Origin: Paenibacillus mendelii
GTDB taxonomy: Bacteria > Bacillota > Bacilli > Paenibacillales > Paenibacillaceae
Direction: 5' to 3'
Assembly (NCBI RefSeq): GCF_024498075.1
Contig: NZ_JANHOF010000001.1
Span: forward strand, 682,001-746,000
Length of the DNA stretch: 64,000 bases
In this document: positions 1 to 8,732 of the stretch, in pieces
How positions within the stretch are numbered: position 1 is the stretch's first letter
How the letters are laid out: the number at the start of each line of letters is the position of its first letter
Translations under genes and position numbers: made by a program
The notes under the pieces: model-generated
Databases searched by the model: none
What the model was told of the DNA's origin: nothing
What the model saw: the letters and a program-made list of their open reading frames with translations, nothing else

Positions 1-713
1 CGGAGCGGCATACCGCCCAAAGCGCTTTGAATGAGTCCAATCGGATAGCCCAATTCGCGCTTCAACTGCTTGGCAAAGTTGAGATAAGGACTATGAGAGG
101 GATTGTGATACTCGTAATGAAGCGGATATATGGAACGCGTAGACTCGTTCAACGGATGCGTCGCCAAGGACCAATCTCCGCTGTTTCTGAACATGTGGAC
201 ACCGATCTCGGGCGGATCCATGACCGGATCCTTCCCTCTGCCGGATGCATTGCTCTGCCCGGCAATGAGATAAATATCTCCAATTCCGATATGGTGTATC
301 ATATCCCCCCTCGTGATGACAACATCCATGTTATATTCACGGCTCGCAAGCATCGTTTCAATGCGATACAAACCGCCGGCGGGTATCCCTTCGATAATCG
401 TCTCCCAATAGCCCGAAGGCGTTTCTCTCGATTCAAACCCGCGTTGCCGTGAAGAGAATCCATTATCGTCTTGAGTGCTCGTCCACTCCTCCTCTGAAAG
501 TAACCGGGCTTGCTGCCACTGCTTAACAGGCTCGCCGGAATCCTCGCTCACGAGTCTTACGATTACATTCACGTTACTATCGTCAGGAATGTCTCTTTTC
601 GCATATGCACCCGCAAGACGAATCGAAGCTTCGCCATTGATCTGCTGAATGATCTGCCAATCACCAGGTCCCTCATCGATGACGACACCTGCCATTCCGT
701 ATATACCCGGCAT
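1..713 (-). CDS. Sialate O-acetylesterase-like SGNH hydrolase (C-terminus off the left edge)
   Basis: A minus-strand reading frame stays open from an ATG at 711-713 to the window edge (237 complete codons); the 3' end is missing. A GGGGG stretch 9 nt upstream serves as ribosome binding site. After about 140 residues of beta-rich N-terminal region comes GDIYLIAGQSNASGRG (residues 145-160), the nucleophile block of the SASA/DUF303 carbohydrate esterase family with Ser154, and later IQSALGG (228-234), which fits the glycine block that helps form the oxyanion hole. The family removes O-acetyl groups from sialic acids or other acetylated sugars. It is the last visible gene of an operon with a sialidase-like protein and sugar importer. 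No signal peptide is seen, so it is probably cytoplasmic. The family call is firm; the substrate is inferred from context. Confidence 0.85.
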   Translation of the reverse strand, partial: MPGIYGMAGVVIDEGPGDWQIIQQINGEASIRLAGAYAKRDIPDDSNVNVIVRLVSEDSGEPVKQWQQARLLSEEEWTSTQDDNGFSSRQRGFESRETPSGYWETIIEGIPAGGLYRIETMLASREYNMDVVITRGDMIHHIGIGDIYLIAGQSNASGRGKDPVMDPPEIGVHMFRNSGDWSLATHPLNESTRSIYPLHYEYHNPSHSPYLNFAKQLKRELGYPIGLIQSALGGMPL

Positions 714-796
714 AAATTAATTCCCCCATGAGTGGCGGGCTGCACATGCATGGACCAGGATGGTCCATGCACGGCGACTCGCCGATTAATCAGCGT

Positions 797-2044
797 TTAG
801 CTATTCTTTAATTTGTTAATGGCTGCTTTAAGTGAATCCACTACGTACTGAATCGTTTCGTCATCCGGAGCGCACCACCACGGAAAGCTGAAGCTGTTCT
901 CCCAGAACTCGTCAAGAACGGGACAATTCGCTTCATCCAGGCCAAACTTCTGGAACAATGGGTAGCGATACAGCGGATAATACTGCACGATACAGCGGAT
1001 CTTGAATTCTTCGGTTAAGCTGTCCATCAGGTCGTTGCGGTTCTTGCCGAAGGCGGAGCCGTCAAAGTGCATGACGAACTGATGCATCACATGGCGATAG
1101 CCTTCCGGAATAACGTTAAAGGAAATTTCCGGCGTATCGCTCATCCGTTCTCTGATTTTCAAGCCGGCCTCGATGATCTTGTCCGTATTGGCCGTTAGCG
1201 TATCCAGCATGACACTGCCGACTGCGCACTGCGCTTCCCCCATACAGTAGTTATATGGCCACACACCGTCGATATCGGTGTCGACATTACTCATGGCAGG
1301 CACCCAATAACGTTCCCGCTCGCCTTCGAAGCCACGGATTCCGCAGAAGCGCAATCCGGGAACGAGAGCTGCGTCCTCGTCGCTCTTCACGAGCAGGGCA
1401 CCGCCTTCACCAAGCGTAGTCATCGTCTTCGCGCCATGGAAGCTGAAGCATGCATAGTCGCCGAACGAGCCTACATGCCGGCCGTTGATGCGGGCATCCA
1501 GCGCTTGAGCGCAATCCTCGACAACCTTCAAGTTATGCCTGCGTGCAATGGCCATGATCGCTTCCATATCCGCCGGCATCCCGAGCAGATGAACGGCCAC
1601 AATGGCCTTGGTGTTGGCGGTAATCTTCGACTCGATGTCCTTGGGATCGATCACCCAAGTCTCCTTGTTGATATCCGCCCACACGACCTTAGCGCCCGTT
1701 CTTGCGAAAGAAATAGCGGAAGAGCAGAACGTATAAGCCGGAATGATAACTTCATCGCCGGGACCTACCCGGCACAGCGTTGCTGCCAAGCCTAGCGCAT
1801 TCGTACAATTGTCAACCGCGAAGGCATGATTAGCTCCTGTATATGCCTTGAGGTCCGCCTCGAATTTCCTCATATGGTCGCCTTGTGTCTGGCATTCCGT
1901 ATTTCGCATCACATCAACGACGGTTTGAATTTCTTCTTCGGAGTATGGCCGTTGACGCGCCGGGAAAGGAACCTTGTATCCGCTTAGCGAGCCTCTGCCT
2001 GATGGATCATCCATCTTTTTAATGACCTTTTTCTCTTTTTCCAT
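797..2044 (-). CDS. DegT/DnrJ/EryC1/StrS family PLP-dependent aminotransferase
   Basis: The 415-residue protein has the fold-type I PLP layout of the DegT/StrS family. It shows the cofactor-binding GDEVIIPAYTFCSSA (96-110), VEDCAQA (175-181, Asp177 contacting the pyridine nitrogen) and FSFHGAKTMTTLGEGG (200-215), in which Lys206 is the expected Schiff-base lysine. Members usually aminate keto-sugars bound to nucleotides; a few are dehydratases or regulators. A start ATG preceded by AGGAGG at 9 nt is well supported. The N-terminus has about 20 extra charged residues before the family core. It lies between a sialidase-like gene and an SGNH esterase in an uptake operon, an unusual place for a biosynthetic aminotransferase. 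It may act on an unusual amino sugar. Family certain, substrate unknown. Confidence 0.9.
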   Translation of the reverse strand: MEKEKKVIKKMDDPSGRGSLSGYKVPFPARQRPYSEEEIQTVVDVMRNTECQTQGDHMRKFEADLKAYTGANHAFAVDNCTNALGLAATLCRVGPGDEVIIPAYTFCSSAISFARTGAKVVWADINKETWVIDPKDIESKITANTKAIVAVHLLGMPADMEAIMAIARRHNLKVVEDCAQALDARINGRHVGSFGDYACFSFHGAKTMTTLGEGGALLVKSDEDAALVPGLRFCGIRGFEGERERYWVPAMSNVDTDIDGVWPYNYCMGEAQCAVGSVMLDTLTANTDKIIEAGLKIRERMSDTPEISFNVIPEGYRHVMHQFVMHFDGSAFGKNRNDLMDSLTEEFKIRCIVQYYPLYRYPLFQKFGLDEANCPVLDEFWENSFSFPWWCAPDDETIQYVVDSLKAAINKLKNS

Positions 2045-2073
2045 TGGAAATAGCCTCCTAGCCTGTGTCTAGT

Positions 2074-2156
2074 TGTGTTTCAGAGCGGTTCGGTAAAACG
2101 TTGTCAATCAGAGCGGTTCGGAATTAACATTGTGTATCAGAGCGTTCAGAGCGTTC
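2074..2156. repeat. Decaying 28-29 bp tandem repeat, three units
   Basis: Three consecutive units begin at 2074, 2102 and 2131, each starting with TGT and carrying CAGAGCG(G)TTC about 7 nt in. Units 1 and 2 share the exact core CAGAGCGGTTCGG (2081-2093 and 2109-2121). Unit 3 has the shortened core twice (2138 and 2147). The array fills almost the whole gap between the DegT gene and the sialidase-like gene. Confidence 0.7.
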
Positions 2157-3365
2157 TTACAGCAAGGTCGTATCAATAACGTCGCACATGATCGTTTCTT
2201 TGTTGGCATCATACGCGACCAACAGCTTGTCCCCGTCTATCAGACAGCACGGATACTGCATGCCGTTGATCTTAAGCAGACCTTTGCAGCTCATTTCAGT
2301 CGGATCGTCGTTGACCATGTATACCTTGTCGAACGTGAAACCATCTTCACTGATGAGCAGCATCAAGGCACTGCGGTCAAGCAGCGTTCCAAGCGTATTG
2401 TTGCAAATGTAATACCGGCCATCCGAGAATCGGCCTGCATATAGACGGCTCATCGAGTCCGGGATGTCGGTCAGAATCGGCACCGAGAAGGTGCGTCCGC
2501 CATCAACGCTCCAGTTCACATACAACCGGCAGGAAGCCGCTTCGTCCCTCCAGAAAATAACGATTCTGCCTTCATCCGTCTGATACCACGTCGATTCGCC
2601 ATAAGGGAAGCTCGCGCCATCCGGCTCCGGTATGCTGATAAGCTCCGGCTTCTCGAGAATATCGTCGCCCGGCCACAGCATGATAGCTGGCCCATTGCCG
2701 TTCGTGGTGCAGACGCAAAGGAGACGCCCTTCCTGCGTGAGGCGCGGTGCCTCGAATATCCACTTGATCTTGTTGCCGAACGTGCTGACGTTCTCCCAGT
2801 TCTTCGCATCCTCGGATACGAAGATGTCCATCGTGATCGTCTCCGGATTGATGCGGCGCATGCCGGTTGCCACTTCATCATGGATCGTCTCTTCCGTCAT
2901 CACGATTTGATACAGCTTGTCTTCGGTAGCATGGAGGGCTACGCAGTTATGCGCTACGCAATCTTCCGCAGGGGAAGTCACGACGACCCATGGATCGGAC
3001 CAATGGCTGCCGTCACTGGAAGTGGCCATCAGCACTTGCTGTCCGGCATCCTCTTCGTTACGGATACCATTGCTCCATGAATAATAGTATTGGCCTTTGA
3101 ATTTGGCGATTTGATTGTGGTGGTTATACGAACCATTCGTACGGCTGCCATAATATACAACCGATCTGCGTGCTGATGGCGGATAAGGAATAAGAGGCGG
3201 ATTCACGCCTTTCGGACCATGATCGTCATCCTTCATCAGACATTCGAAGAGCATGAAGTTGCGGCGCCAGAAATATTCACGCAGCTGATCCGCTAATTGC
3301 GGGCTTAGCATCTCTGCATGCTGCCGTGTCGTTACTTTTACTTTCTCATCCAGTTGTTTCGTCAT
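2157..3365 (-). CDS. Sialidase-superfamily (BNR/Asp-box) beta-propeller glycosidase-like protein
   Basis: The 402-residue protein has four Asp-box-like turns spaced through the chain: SSDGSHW (116-122), SEDAKNW (184-190), SVDGGRTF (286-293, the best match) and SEDGFTF (339-345). This is the signature of six-bladed sialidase-type propellers. RSVVYYGSRTNGSYNHHNQIA (67-87) could supply the substrate-binding arginine. There is no signal peptide, so it should act in the cytosol on imported oligosaccharides. The ATG follows GGAGGG at a good distance. It sits between the binding protein and the DegT gene in the operon. The propeller is clear, but sialidase activity is not shown: several Asp-box proteins are hydrolases of other sugars. 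Confidence 0.75.
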   Translation of the reverse strand: MTKQLDEKVKVTTRQHAEMLSPQLADQLREYFWRRNFMLFECLMKDDDHGPKGVNPPLIPYPPSARRSVVYYGSRTNGSYNHHNQIAKFKGQYYYSWSNGIRNEEDAGQQVLMATSSDGSHWSDPWVVVTSPAEDCVAHNCVALHATEDKLYQIVMTEETIHDEVATGMRRINPETITMDIFVSEDAKNWENVSTFGNKIKWIFEAPRLTQEGRLLCVCTTNGNGPAIMLWPGDDILEKPELISIPEPDGASFPYGESTWYQTDEGRIVIFWRDEAASCRLYVNWSVDGGRTFSVPILTDIPDSMSRLYAGRFSDGRYYICNNTLGTLLDRSALMLLISEDGFTFDKVYMVNDDPTEMSCKGLLKINGMQYPCCLIDGDKLLVAYDANKETIMCDVIDTTLL

Positions 3366-3408
3366 ATCGGTATCCCTCCAGCTTCAATGCTATTCTTCCA
3401 TTTCAATC

Positions 3409-5196
3409 TTATCCAAGGTTCTCGAAATCCACTTTCAGCTTCGCTGCTTGTTCGTTCTTCGCATCGATCAGCTGTTGAATGCCAGCATCCTGCAATTCCG
3501 TAACGAATTTACTCCAGCTGCTCTCGACAAACTCAGGACCGCCAACGATGAATTTCATGTACCACGTATCTTGTACTTGCTTCACTTTTGCTTTGATGGT
3601 CGAAAGATTCTCGTCCGTGCTCCAGATCTTTTCAGCGAAAACTTCATAAATCGGCTGCAGCTTGGCTGCCGCCATATAGGCTTCGCCGTATTTCGCTAAT
3701 GTTGGGTTGTTCTTGGCTGCCGCTTCCATTCCGAAGCTTCTGCCTTTCTTGATCGCATCCATCAAATCCAATGCGCTGTCGATCTGATAGTACATTTGCT
3801 TCTCCAGGTTGGAGAACGGCGCCCACTCCTGGCGATCTTCGCCCGGCATGTAGATTTGCGTGACTTCATCGCGGAATTTCTCGTAGTTGAAGCCTTCCAC
3901 GGTACCGTCTTCCTTGATTTGATCGTAATGAACGCCTTGAATTCCATACCACTTCAGATTCTGGCCCTCATTAGACATGATGTAATCAATTACGTCTAGT
4001 GCGCGATCCGGCGCATCAGAATCAACATAGATCGATGTTGCGGCTTCCGCAATGGCTACTTCAGGCAGCAAGTAATTTGCGGAACCCTTAGGACCTGTAA
4101 TCGGCTGCGTGTCGACCATCAAATCTTTGCCCAGCTCTGCGTTTGGATTAACCTTCTTCCATTCTTGGACGAACCAATCCGCACCGATTCCATATGCGCC
4201 TGGGGAGTTGCTCAGGAATACCGCATATTTGCCATTCGCGAAATTGCCGACTGCTTCAGGAATACGGTCGCTTCCGCGAGTCAGGAAGTCTTTCTCAATA
4301 ATTCCGTCCGCATATAGCTTTGCGATTTCTTTCCACACATTCTTGGCGTCTTCACTTGTCGCGGTTTCTTCATACTTGGCGTCGCCGTTCCAATCCTCGA
4401 TCGAATACGGGTCAACGCCATGCGTCCGGAAGAAGAGCGAGGAGAACATGATCCACAGGTTGTTACCGGCATCGATACGACCGCTGAGCGGTGTAACGTC
4501 AGGCTTTGCTTTCTTGACGTTATACAGATAGGCGATGAATTCATCATATGTCGTCGGCGTTTTACCGCCATTGACCTCATTGATCAATGCGCCGTTGTAC
4601 ATCGCCATGCCAGCAGGCGGGCTAACTAGACCCCAGAAATCCCACATCACATAGTTTTTGTTCTCGTCACCAAACATGAATTTATTCGTGAATTTCCACA
4701 ATGGATCGTTGAACATTTTATTCAGCGTCTTGTAGCGTTCAGGCTCCTTGGCGACGATGGCTCCCATGTCGGTCAGCATATCTTCCTTGAATGCTTTCAT
4801 CGTAAAATCGTTCAGGAAGTAGCCGTCGTTGACGATATCGGTCATCTCGCCGTCAGCCAGCATCATCGTCAAAGCTTGATTGTAACCAGGTTCTTTAGGG
4901 CTTTCGAATTTCAATTTGATGTTCAGGCGTTTTTCAAGTTCTGCTTTCAGCGGGTCCTTATCTTGGTTCTCTACGACCAGCCAACGGTCCGTCATCTTCA
5001 GATTGGCAGTTGGCAGCTTGCTGTAATCGACTTCCGTTGTACCTTCCGCGTTATTAGCGGATGCGACCGGCTCATTATTTGGTTTCTCTTCTTCCGCCGG
5101 TGTATTCGTATTTTTACTGCATGCTGCAACTGTTACCATCGTCAGGATGAGTACAGTTAACAAGAAAAACGTTTTGAAATTCCGACTTTTCCCCAT
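3409..5196 (-). CDS. Lipoprotein sugar-binding protein of an LplABC-type ABC importer
   Basis: The 595-residue protein begins with a lipoprotein signal peptide (MGKSRNF, a hydrophobic stretch, then VAAC with Cys26 as the lipidated residue) and a low-complexity Thr/Glu/Pro linker. The rest has the length and character of the large family 1 extracellular binding proteins (LplA/YtcQ type, 500-600 residues) of Paenibacillus. It captures an oligosaccharide outside the cell and delivers it to the two permeases encoded just upstream. AGGGAG precedes the ATG. No ATPase gene is present, as is normal for this class, which shares an MsmX-type ATPase encoded elsewhere. The substrate is unknown; neighbours suggest an acetylated or sialylated glycan. 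Confidence 0.92.
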   Translation of the reverse strand: MGKSRNFKTFFLLTVLILTMVTVAACSKNTNTPAEEEKPNNEPVASANNAEGTTEVDYSKLPTANLKMTDRWLVVENQDKDPLKAELEKRLNIKLKFESPKEPGYNQALTMMLADGEMTDIVNDGYFLNDFTMKAFKEDMLTDMGAIVAKEPERYKTLNKMFNDPLWKFTNKFMFGDENKNYVMWDFWGLVSPPAGMAMYNGALINEVNGGKTPTTYDEFIAYLYNVKKAKPDVTPLSGRIDAGNNLWIMFSSLFFRTHGVDPYSIEDWNGDAKYEETATSEDAKNVWKEIAKLYADGIIEKDFLTRGSDRIPEAVGNFANGKYAVFLSNSPGAYGIGADWFVQEWKKVNPNAELGKDLMVDTQPITGPKGSANYLLPEVAIAEAATSIYVDSDAPDRALDVIDYIMSNEGQNLKWYGIQGVHYDQIKEDGTVEGFNYEKFRDEVTQIYMPGEDRQEWAPFSNLEKQMYYQIDSALDLMDAIKKGRSFGMEAAAKNNPTLAKYGEAYMAAAKLQPIYEVFAEKIWSTDENLSTIKAKVKQVQDTWYMKFIVGGPEFVESSWSKFVTELQDAGIQQLIDAKNEQAAKLKVDFENLG

Positions 5197-5372
5197 GTAG
5201 ACATTTCTCCCTTTTCATTTTTCAGCCCTCACCTACGCGGGAATTGGCTTCCCTGTCGCATAGCAAGGTGACTTTTATGTCAACCACACCCGAACGATAA
5301 TCCGTTCAAATTATTGGCCCGCTTTACTCGTCAAAAAATAAAATATGTCTATTACCTAGCTCAGAATAGGGC

Positions 5373-6317
5373 TTATCCTTTTACCGCACCAATCAATATG
5401 CCTTTAACGAAATATTTCTGCAGAAACGGATAGAACAAAATAATAGGCAGCATAGAGAGAATAATCGTTGTCATCTTCAATCCCATTGGCGGGAATGCAG
5501 CGAGATCCCGGCTCATCTGATAGATGTTGCTCCCGGATGCCCCGGCGGAAGCGGCAGGGTCGGTCAGCATTTCCTTCAACACCCATACAAGCGGTTTAAG
5601 CATCGGCTCACGCTGGGCGTAGATCAGGTAGCTGTACCAATCATTCCATTGGGACACGGCCTCGAACAGAAACACGGCAGCCATAGTAGGCTTGGATAAC
5701 GGGACGATTACGCGGAAGAACACGGTAATATCATTCGCGCCGTCGATCTTGGCCGCTTCCTCCAAGTCTTGAGGAATAGCCGCTACAAAGTAGTTCCGCA
5801 TAATGATGAAGTTCGTGGCGCCAAGCAGCCAAGGAAGCGTGAGACCCCAGAACGTATTCAGCATGCCCAGCTCTTTGACCAGCATGTAGTTCGGAATCAA
5901 GCCTCCTGAGAAGAACATCGTGAGGATGACCAGCCAGTTAATCGTAGGCATTCCCCGTACATGGGTTTTGGATACCGCATAAGCCATTGTCGCCGTCAGA
6001 AGCACGGATAAGCTTGCGGCGAACAACGTCTTTGCGAACGATACCGTGAGCGCATTGTAGAACACGCCTGTCTTAAGTATGGCACCGTAATAACTGAAGT
6101 CGGGCACTAACGGCGGCAATACGGGAATTGTTGTCTTTGAGAAATCACTGTAAGGCGTTATCGAACCCAGCAGCACATACCACATGGGATAGAAGCATAG
6201 AAGCGCGAAGCCGACACAGAATACGGCGACGAACACGTCATAGAAGTTGAATCCCATTTTCATCCGCATAGACTTGCGATAGTTTGATTGGCTTTCCATC
6301 TCCATCTTGCTCAACAA
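5373..6317 (-). CDS. Carbohydrate ABC transporter permease, LplC/YtcP type
   Basis: The 314-residue protein has six predicted membrane spans and the binding-protein-dependent permease EAA loop around EEAAKIDGANDITVFFRVIVPLSKP, which docks with the ATPase. It ends with FVKGILIGAVKG, typical of LplC/YtcP/YesQ permeases. It pairs with the upstream permease to form the membrane channel for an oligosaccharide. The likely start is TTG at 6317 or the next TTG at 6314, since GGAGGTG lies 5-8 nt upstream; the internal ATGs lack a comparable site. The 176-nt gap to the binding-protein gene holds no further gene. Confidence 0.92.
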   Translation of the reverse strand: MLSKMEMESQSNYRKSMRMKMGFNFYDVFVAVFCVGFALLCFYPMWYVLLGSITPYSDFSKTTIPVLPPLVPDFSYYGAILKTGVFYNALTVSFAKTLFAASLSVLLTATMAYAVSKTHVRGMPTINWLVILTMFFSGGLIPNYMLVKELGMLNTFWGLTLPWLLGATNFIIMRNYFVAAIPQDLEEAAKIDGANDITVFFRVIVPLSKPTMAAVFLFEAVSQWNDWYSYLIYAQREPMLKPLVWVLKEMLTDPAASAGASGSNIYQMSRDLAAFPPMGLKMTTIILSMLPIILFYPFLQKYFVKGILIGAVKG

Positions 6318-6372
6318 TCATTCACCTCCAAATAGGCGGAGTATGCGGCTTTCGAATGATTCGACCACATGC

Positions 6373-7299
6373 TCATACAATCCCGACTACATTCATTTTT
6401 TTGATGATCTTGTTGGCGATCACAAGTGTAATCAGACCGATTATATTAAAGACGAGACTCACTGCAGTTGATATTTCATACTCGCCTTTTTCCAAGCCCA
6501 TCCGGTACAAATAGGTAGGAATGACGTCGCCCGTCTCATATACGAGCGGATTATACAGCGTATAGATGTGCTCGAAATTAGCGGAGAAGATCCCGGCAAG
6601 ATTCATGAGCAGCATAACCGCGATAGTCGGATAGATGGCCGGCAGCGTAATGTGAAGCATCATATGCCTGCGGTTAGCTCCGTCAATCGTAGCGGATTCG
6701 TATTGCTGCTGATCGACGCTTGCTAGAGCCGCCAAATAGATGATCGTTCCGAAACCGGCATTCTTAATAATATTGGTTACGGTTACAATCGTGCGAAAGT
6801 AATCCTGCTCAATGAGAAAATACGTTTCTTTCCCGCCGAATGCCTTGATAATTCCATTAACGAGCCCTTCCGACGGGGACAGGAACAAGATGATGATGCC
6901 GCCGAAGATGATCCACGACAGGAAGTTAGGCAGATAGACCAGCGTTTGAAGAACGCGCTTCAGCTTGCTGCTCATCAGTTCATTCAGCATAAGTGCCAGG
7001 AAGATGGTGAACGTAAATCCAAACACGATGCCGTAGACGTTAATGATGAAGGTATTCCAAATGACTTTAAAGAAATACGGGTCCGAGAAGAGATTGATAA
7101 AATGCTTGAACCCGACAAAATCACTCCCAAGTACTCCGCGCCTCGGTCTATAATCCTGAAAAGCTATCAATATACCGTACATCGGCACATAGCGGAAAAG
7201 CAGAACGTACAGCAATCCGGGCAGTACGAGCAGGTAGATGAACCAATGTTTCTTTAAACTGGTTTGTAGGCCTAGTTTCTTTCCCTGCGCCTCTTTCAT
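6373..7299 (-). CDS. Carbohydrate ABC transporter permease, LplB/YteP type
   Basis: The 308-residue integral membrane protein has the order of spans and the EAA-type loop (ESATIDGANRRHMMLHITLPAIYP) of LplB/YteP permeases; a cytoplasmic N-terminus is followed by HWFIYLLVLPGLLYVLLF. It is the first gene of the operon, 55 nt before the second permease. GGGAGG precedes the ATG. Its roughly 300-nt leader is described under the promoter and operators upstream. Function in oligosaccharide import is well supported by family and context. Confidence 0.92.
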   Translation of the reverse strand: MKEAQGKKLGLQTSLKKHWFIYLLVLPGLLYVLLFRYVPMYGILIAFQDYRPRRGVLGSDFVGFKHFINLFSDPYFFKVIWNTFIINVYGIVFGFTFTIFLALMLNELMSSKLKRVLQTLVYLPNFLSWIIFGGIIILFLSPSEGLVNGIIKAFGGKETYFLIEQDYFRTIVTVTNIIKNAGFGTIIYLAALASVDQQQYESATIDGANRRHMMLHITLPAIYPTIAVMLLMNLAGIFSANFEHIYTLYNPLVYETGDVIPTYLYRMGLEKGEYEISTAVSLVFNIIGLITLVIANKIIKKMNVVGIV

Positions 7300-7428
7300 T
7301 GACGTTCCTCCCGATGCCTTAAATAACCGCTAAGCATGTTCACACGAGTTGTACAACAATTGGTCAGCGTCATTGTTACCCTTGCTTTCCCCCCTTTGCG
7401 TTGCGCGATACATGAACCAATCCGCAAC

Positions 7429-7440
7429 TAATACGTATTA
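7429..7440. promoter_or_regulatory. Downstream copy of the operator-like palindrome
   Basis: TAATACGTATTA is a perfect 12-bp palindrome in the operon leader, about 150 bp downstream of the larger copy at 7583-7596. A third, imperfect copy (GAAACGTATTAC) starts at 7443. Two sites around 150 bp apart would suit repression by looping through a LacI-type tetramer; this is inference. Confidence 0.5.
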
Positions 7441-7582
7441 CTGAAACGTATTACTAAAATAGGCAAAACTTTTAACGACTTCCTTTTGAGATAACAATTA
7501 CAAAGCAGCGAGCGGTTATAGATTCCAGAGAACTTCTTCATTCTCTCGTCGCCAAAGCAAATCAGCTATCAAAGAAATATCG

Positions 7583-7596
7583 TTAATACGTATTAA
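7583..7596. promoter_or_regulatory. Palindromic operator overlapping the transcription start
   Basis: TTAATACGTATTAA is a perfect 14-bp palindrome with a central CG, as in LacI-family operators. It begins 8 nt downstream of the -10 box (7604-7609), so a bound repressor would cover the start of transcription. No LacI-family gene is in this window, so the regulator would be encoded elsewhere. Confidence 0.6.
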
Positions 7597-7603
7597 TAAC
7601 GTT

Positions 7604-7632
7604 ATTATAACCGCTTACATTAGGGCTGTAAA
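7604..7632 (-). promoter_or_regulatory. Sigma-A promoter of the sugar-import operon
   Basis: On the minus strand TTTACA (7627-7632) and TATAAT (7604-7609) are separated by exactly 17 bp. It reads toward the permease gene with a leader of about 300 nt. The spacer and -10 overlap a cre-like sequence, TGTAAGCGGTTATA (7606-7619), which matches the CcpA consensus at 13 of 14 positions. Confidence 0.8.
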
Positions 7633-7716
7633 TAGTTTTTTCTTGTATCGCGTTCGAATTGACTATACCCAATAACGCTCACCCTGCTTGCCTGCGGGTT
7701 CTCCACAGTTTTGCAA

Positions 7717-7730
7717 TGTGAGCGCTAACA
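7717..7730. promoter_or_regulatory. cre site (CcpA catabolite repression)
   Basis: TGTGAGCGCTAACA fits the Gram-positive cre consensus TGWNANCGNTNWCA at every position. It lies about 85 bp upstream of the operon's -35 box and just after the preceding gene's stop codon. The remaining 7300-7743 sequence holds no gene. Confidence 0.7.
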
Positions 7731-7743
7731 GTAAATCCCCCTC

Positions 7744-8160
7744 TTACTTGCTCTTATATAAACAAATAAATCTCTCGACACCCGGATACTTCTCGCCTAT
7801 GCTTCTCGTCTGGAAGCCGATCTGTCTATAGAAATCAACGGCATCCCTATCCGTCTCGGCTTCCATCCGCCGGATCTGATTGTCTTGGATGTACGCCTGA
7901 ATCATCGTTCTCCCTATTCCCTGATTGCGGTAAGGCTCTTTAACCGCCATGTGCAATAATAGGACCTCATGGGGTGCTTCATGCGAAATTCCGATAAGTC
8001 CAATCAACTCATCGTTCTTGGTGAAGCCCAGAAGACTTCGCGAAGCATCGGCTCTATATCTGCTGAACTCCTCCATGACCCTCAAGAAGCTAGGTCCCAT
8101 GCAAGCAGCAAGCAGCTCAATCACATCCGCCGTATCTTGCGAGGTTTTCAAATCGATCAT
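7744..8160 (-). CDS. GNAT family N-acetyltransferase
   Basis: The 138-residue protein carries the acetyl-CoA pyrophosphate loop YRNQGIGRTMIQ and an internal GLIGISHE strand typical of the GNAT fold, followed by FYRQIGF, which is motif B. It should transfer an acetyl group from acetyl-CoA to an amine; the acceptor cannot be told. GAGGAT precedes the ATG. It follows the DUF6886 gene by 28 nt, probably in one transcript with it and the AraC gene. Confidence 0.88.
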   Translation of the reverse strand: MIDLKTSQDTADVIELLAACMGPSFLRVMEEFSRYRADASRSLLGFTKNDELIGLIGISHEAPHEVLLLHMAVKEPYRNQGIGRTMIQAYIQDNQIRRMEAETDRDAVDFYRQIGFQTRSIGEKYPGVERFICLYKSK

Positions 8161-8188
8161 ATTCTCATCCTCTTGTTTGTCAAAATAG

Positions 8189-8701
8189 TTAAGGACTGGC
8201 GTTCTTCATTCGAATCATAGAAAAATTGACTGTCGACGAGAGGATATCCGTCTGCAAATGCCGCAAGGAGGGAGTTATCCTCAGTTCAATGCCGAGTTCC
8301 AGGATACGTTCGAGCAGGCCATCCAGGCGATCAACCGATATGGGTTCCACCGTATCCAGCGACGTGTAATAGCCGGCCTCGGGACTATGACTATAGAAGG
8401 AGTCGGTCATGAAGCTGTAGCGATATATACTGGCCTTCTTCACTCTCTCGTACCACCATGCTGTCTCGATTGCAATGATATGCGAGGTTCTGGAATGGCC
8501 GAAAAACCGCCGCATATCCGCCTCGGTCGTATCCTCCTTCTTCCATACGCATACTCTTGGACATTCCCTTGGAAAATAGTAATGTGGAGCGTGGAACTCA
8601 TCGATCGCCCACACCATGGCTGGCTCGTCGCTCCGGTACTCCAGCTTTCTTGGTTTGAATATGGCAATGTCAGACTCTTCGCTAAAGTGAAATAGATTCA
8701 T
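8189..8701 (-). CDS. DUF6886 family protein
   Basis: From an ATG at 8699-8701 the frame encodes 170 residues beginning MNLFHFSEESDIAIFKPR, the typical opening of the DUF6886 family of uncharacterised Bacillales proteins. Internal hallmarks are VWAIDEFHAPHYYFPRECPR and the HIIAIET strand. The fold is probably single-domain and soluble. The frame stays open upstream to 8875, but that part overlaps the AraC coding region and is not protein-like; AGAGAGGG before the ATG supports the shorter form. Function unknown. It is sandwiched between the AraC gene and a GNAT gene at short spacings. Confidence 0.8.
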   Translation of the reverse strand: MNLFHFSEESDIAIFKPRKLEYRSDEPAMVWAIDEFHAPHYYFPRECPRVCVWKKEDTTEADMRRFFGHSRTSHIIAIETAWWYERVKKASIYRYSFMTDSFYSHSPEAGYYTSLDTVEPISVDRLDGLLERILELGIELRITPSLRHLQTDILSSTVNFSMIRMKNASP

Positions 8702-8732
8702 CCCCTCGGACACCCTCTCTATTAATGCGCTT

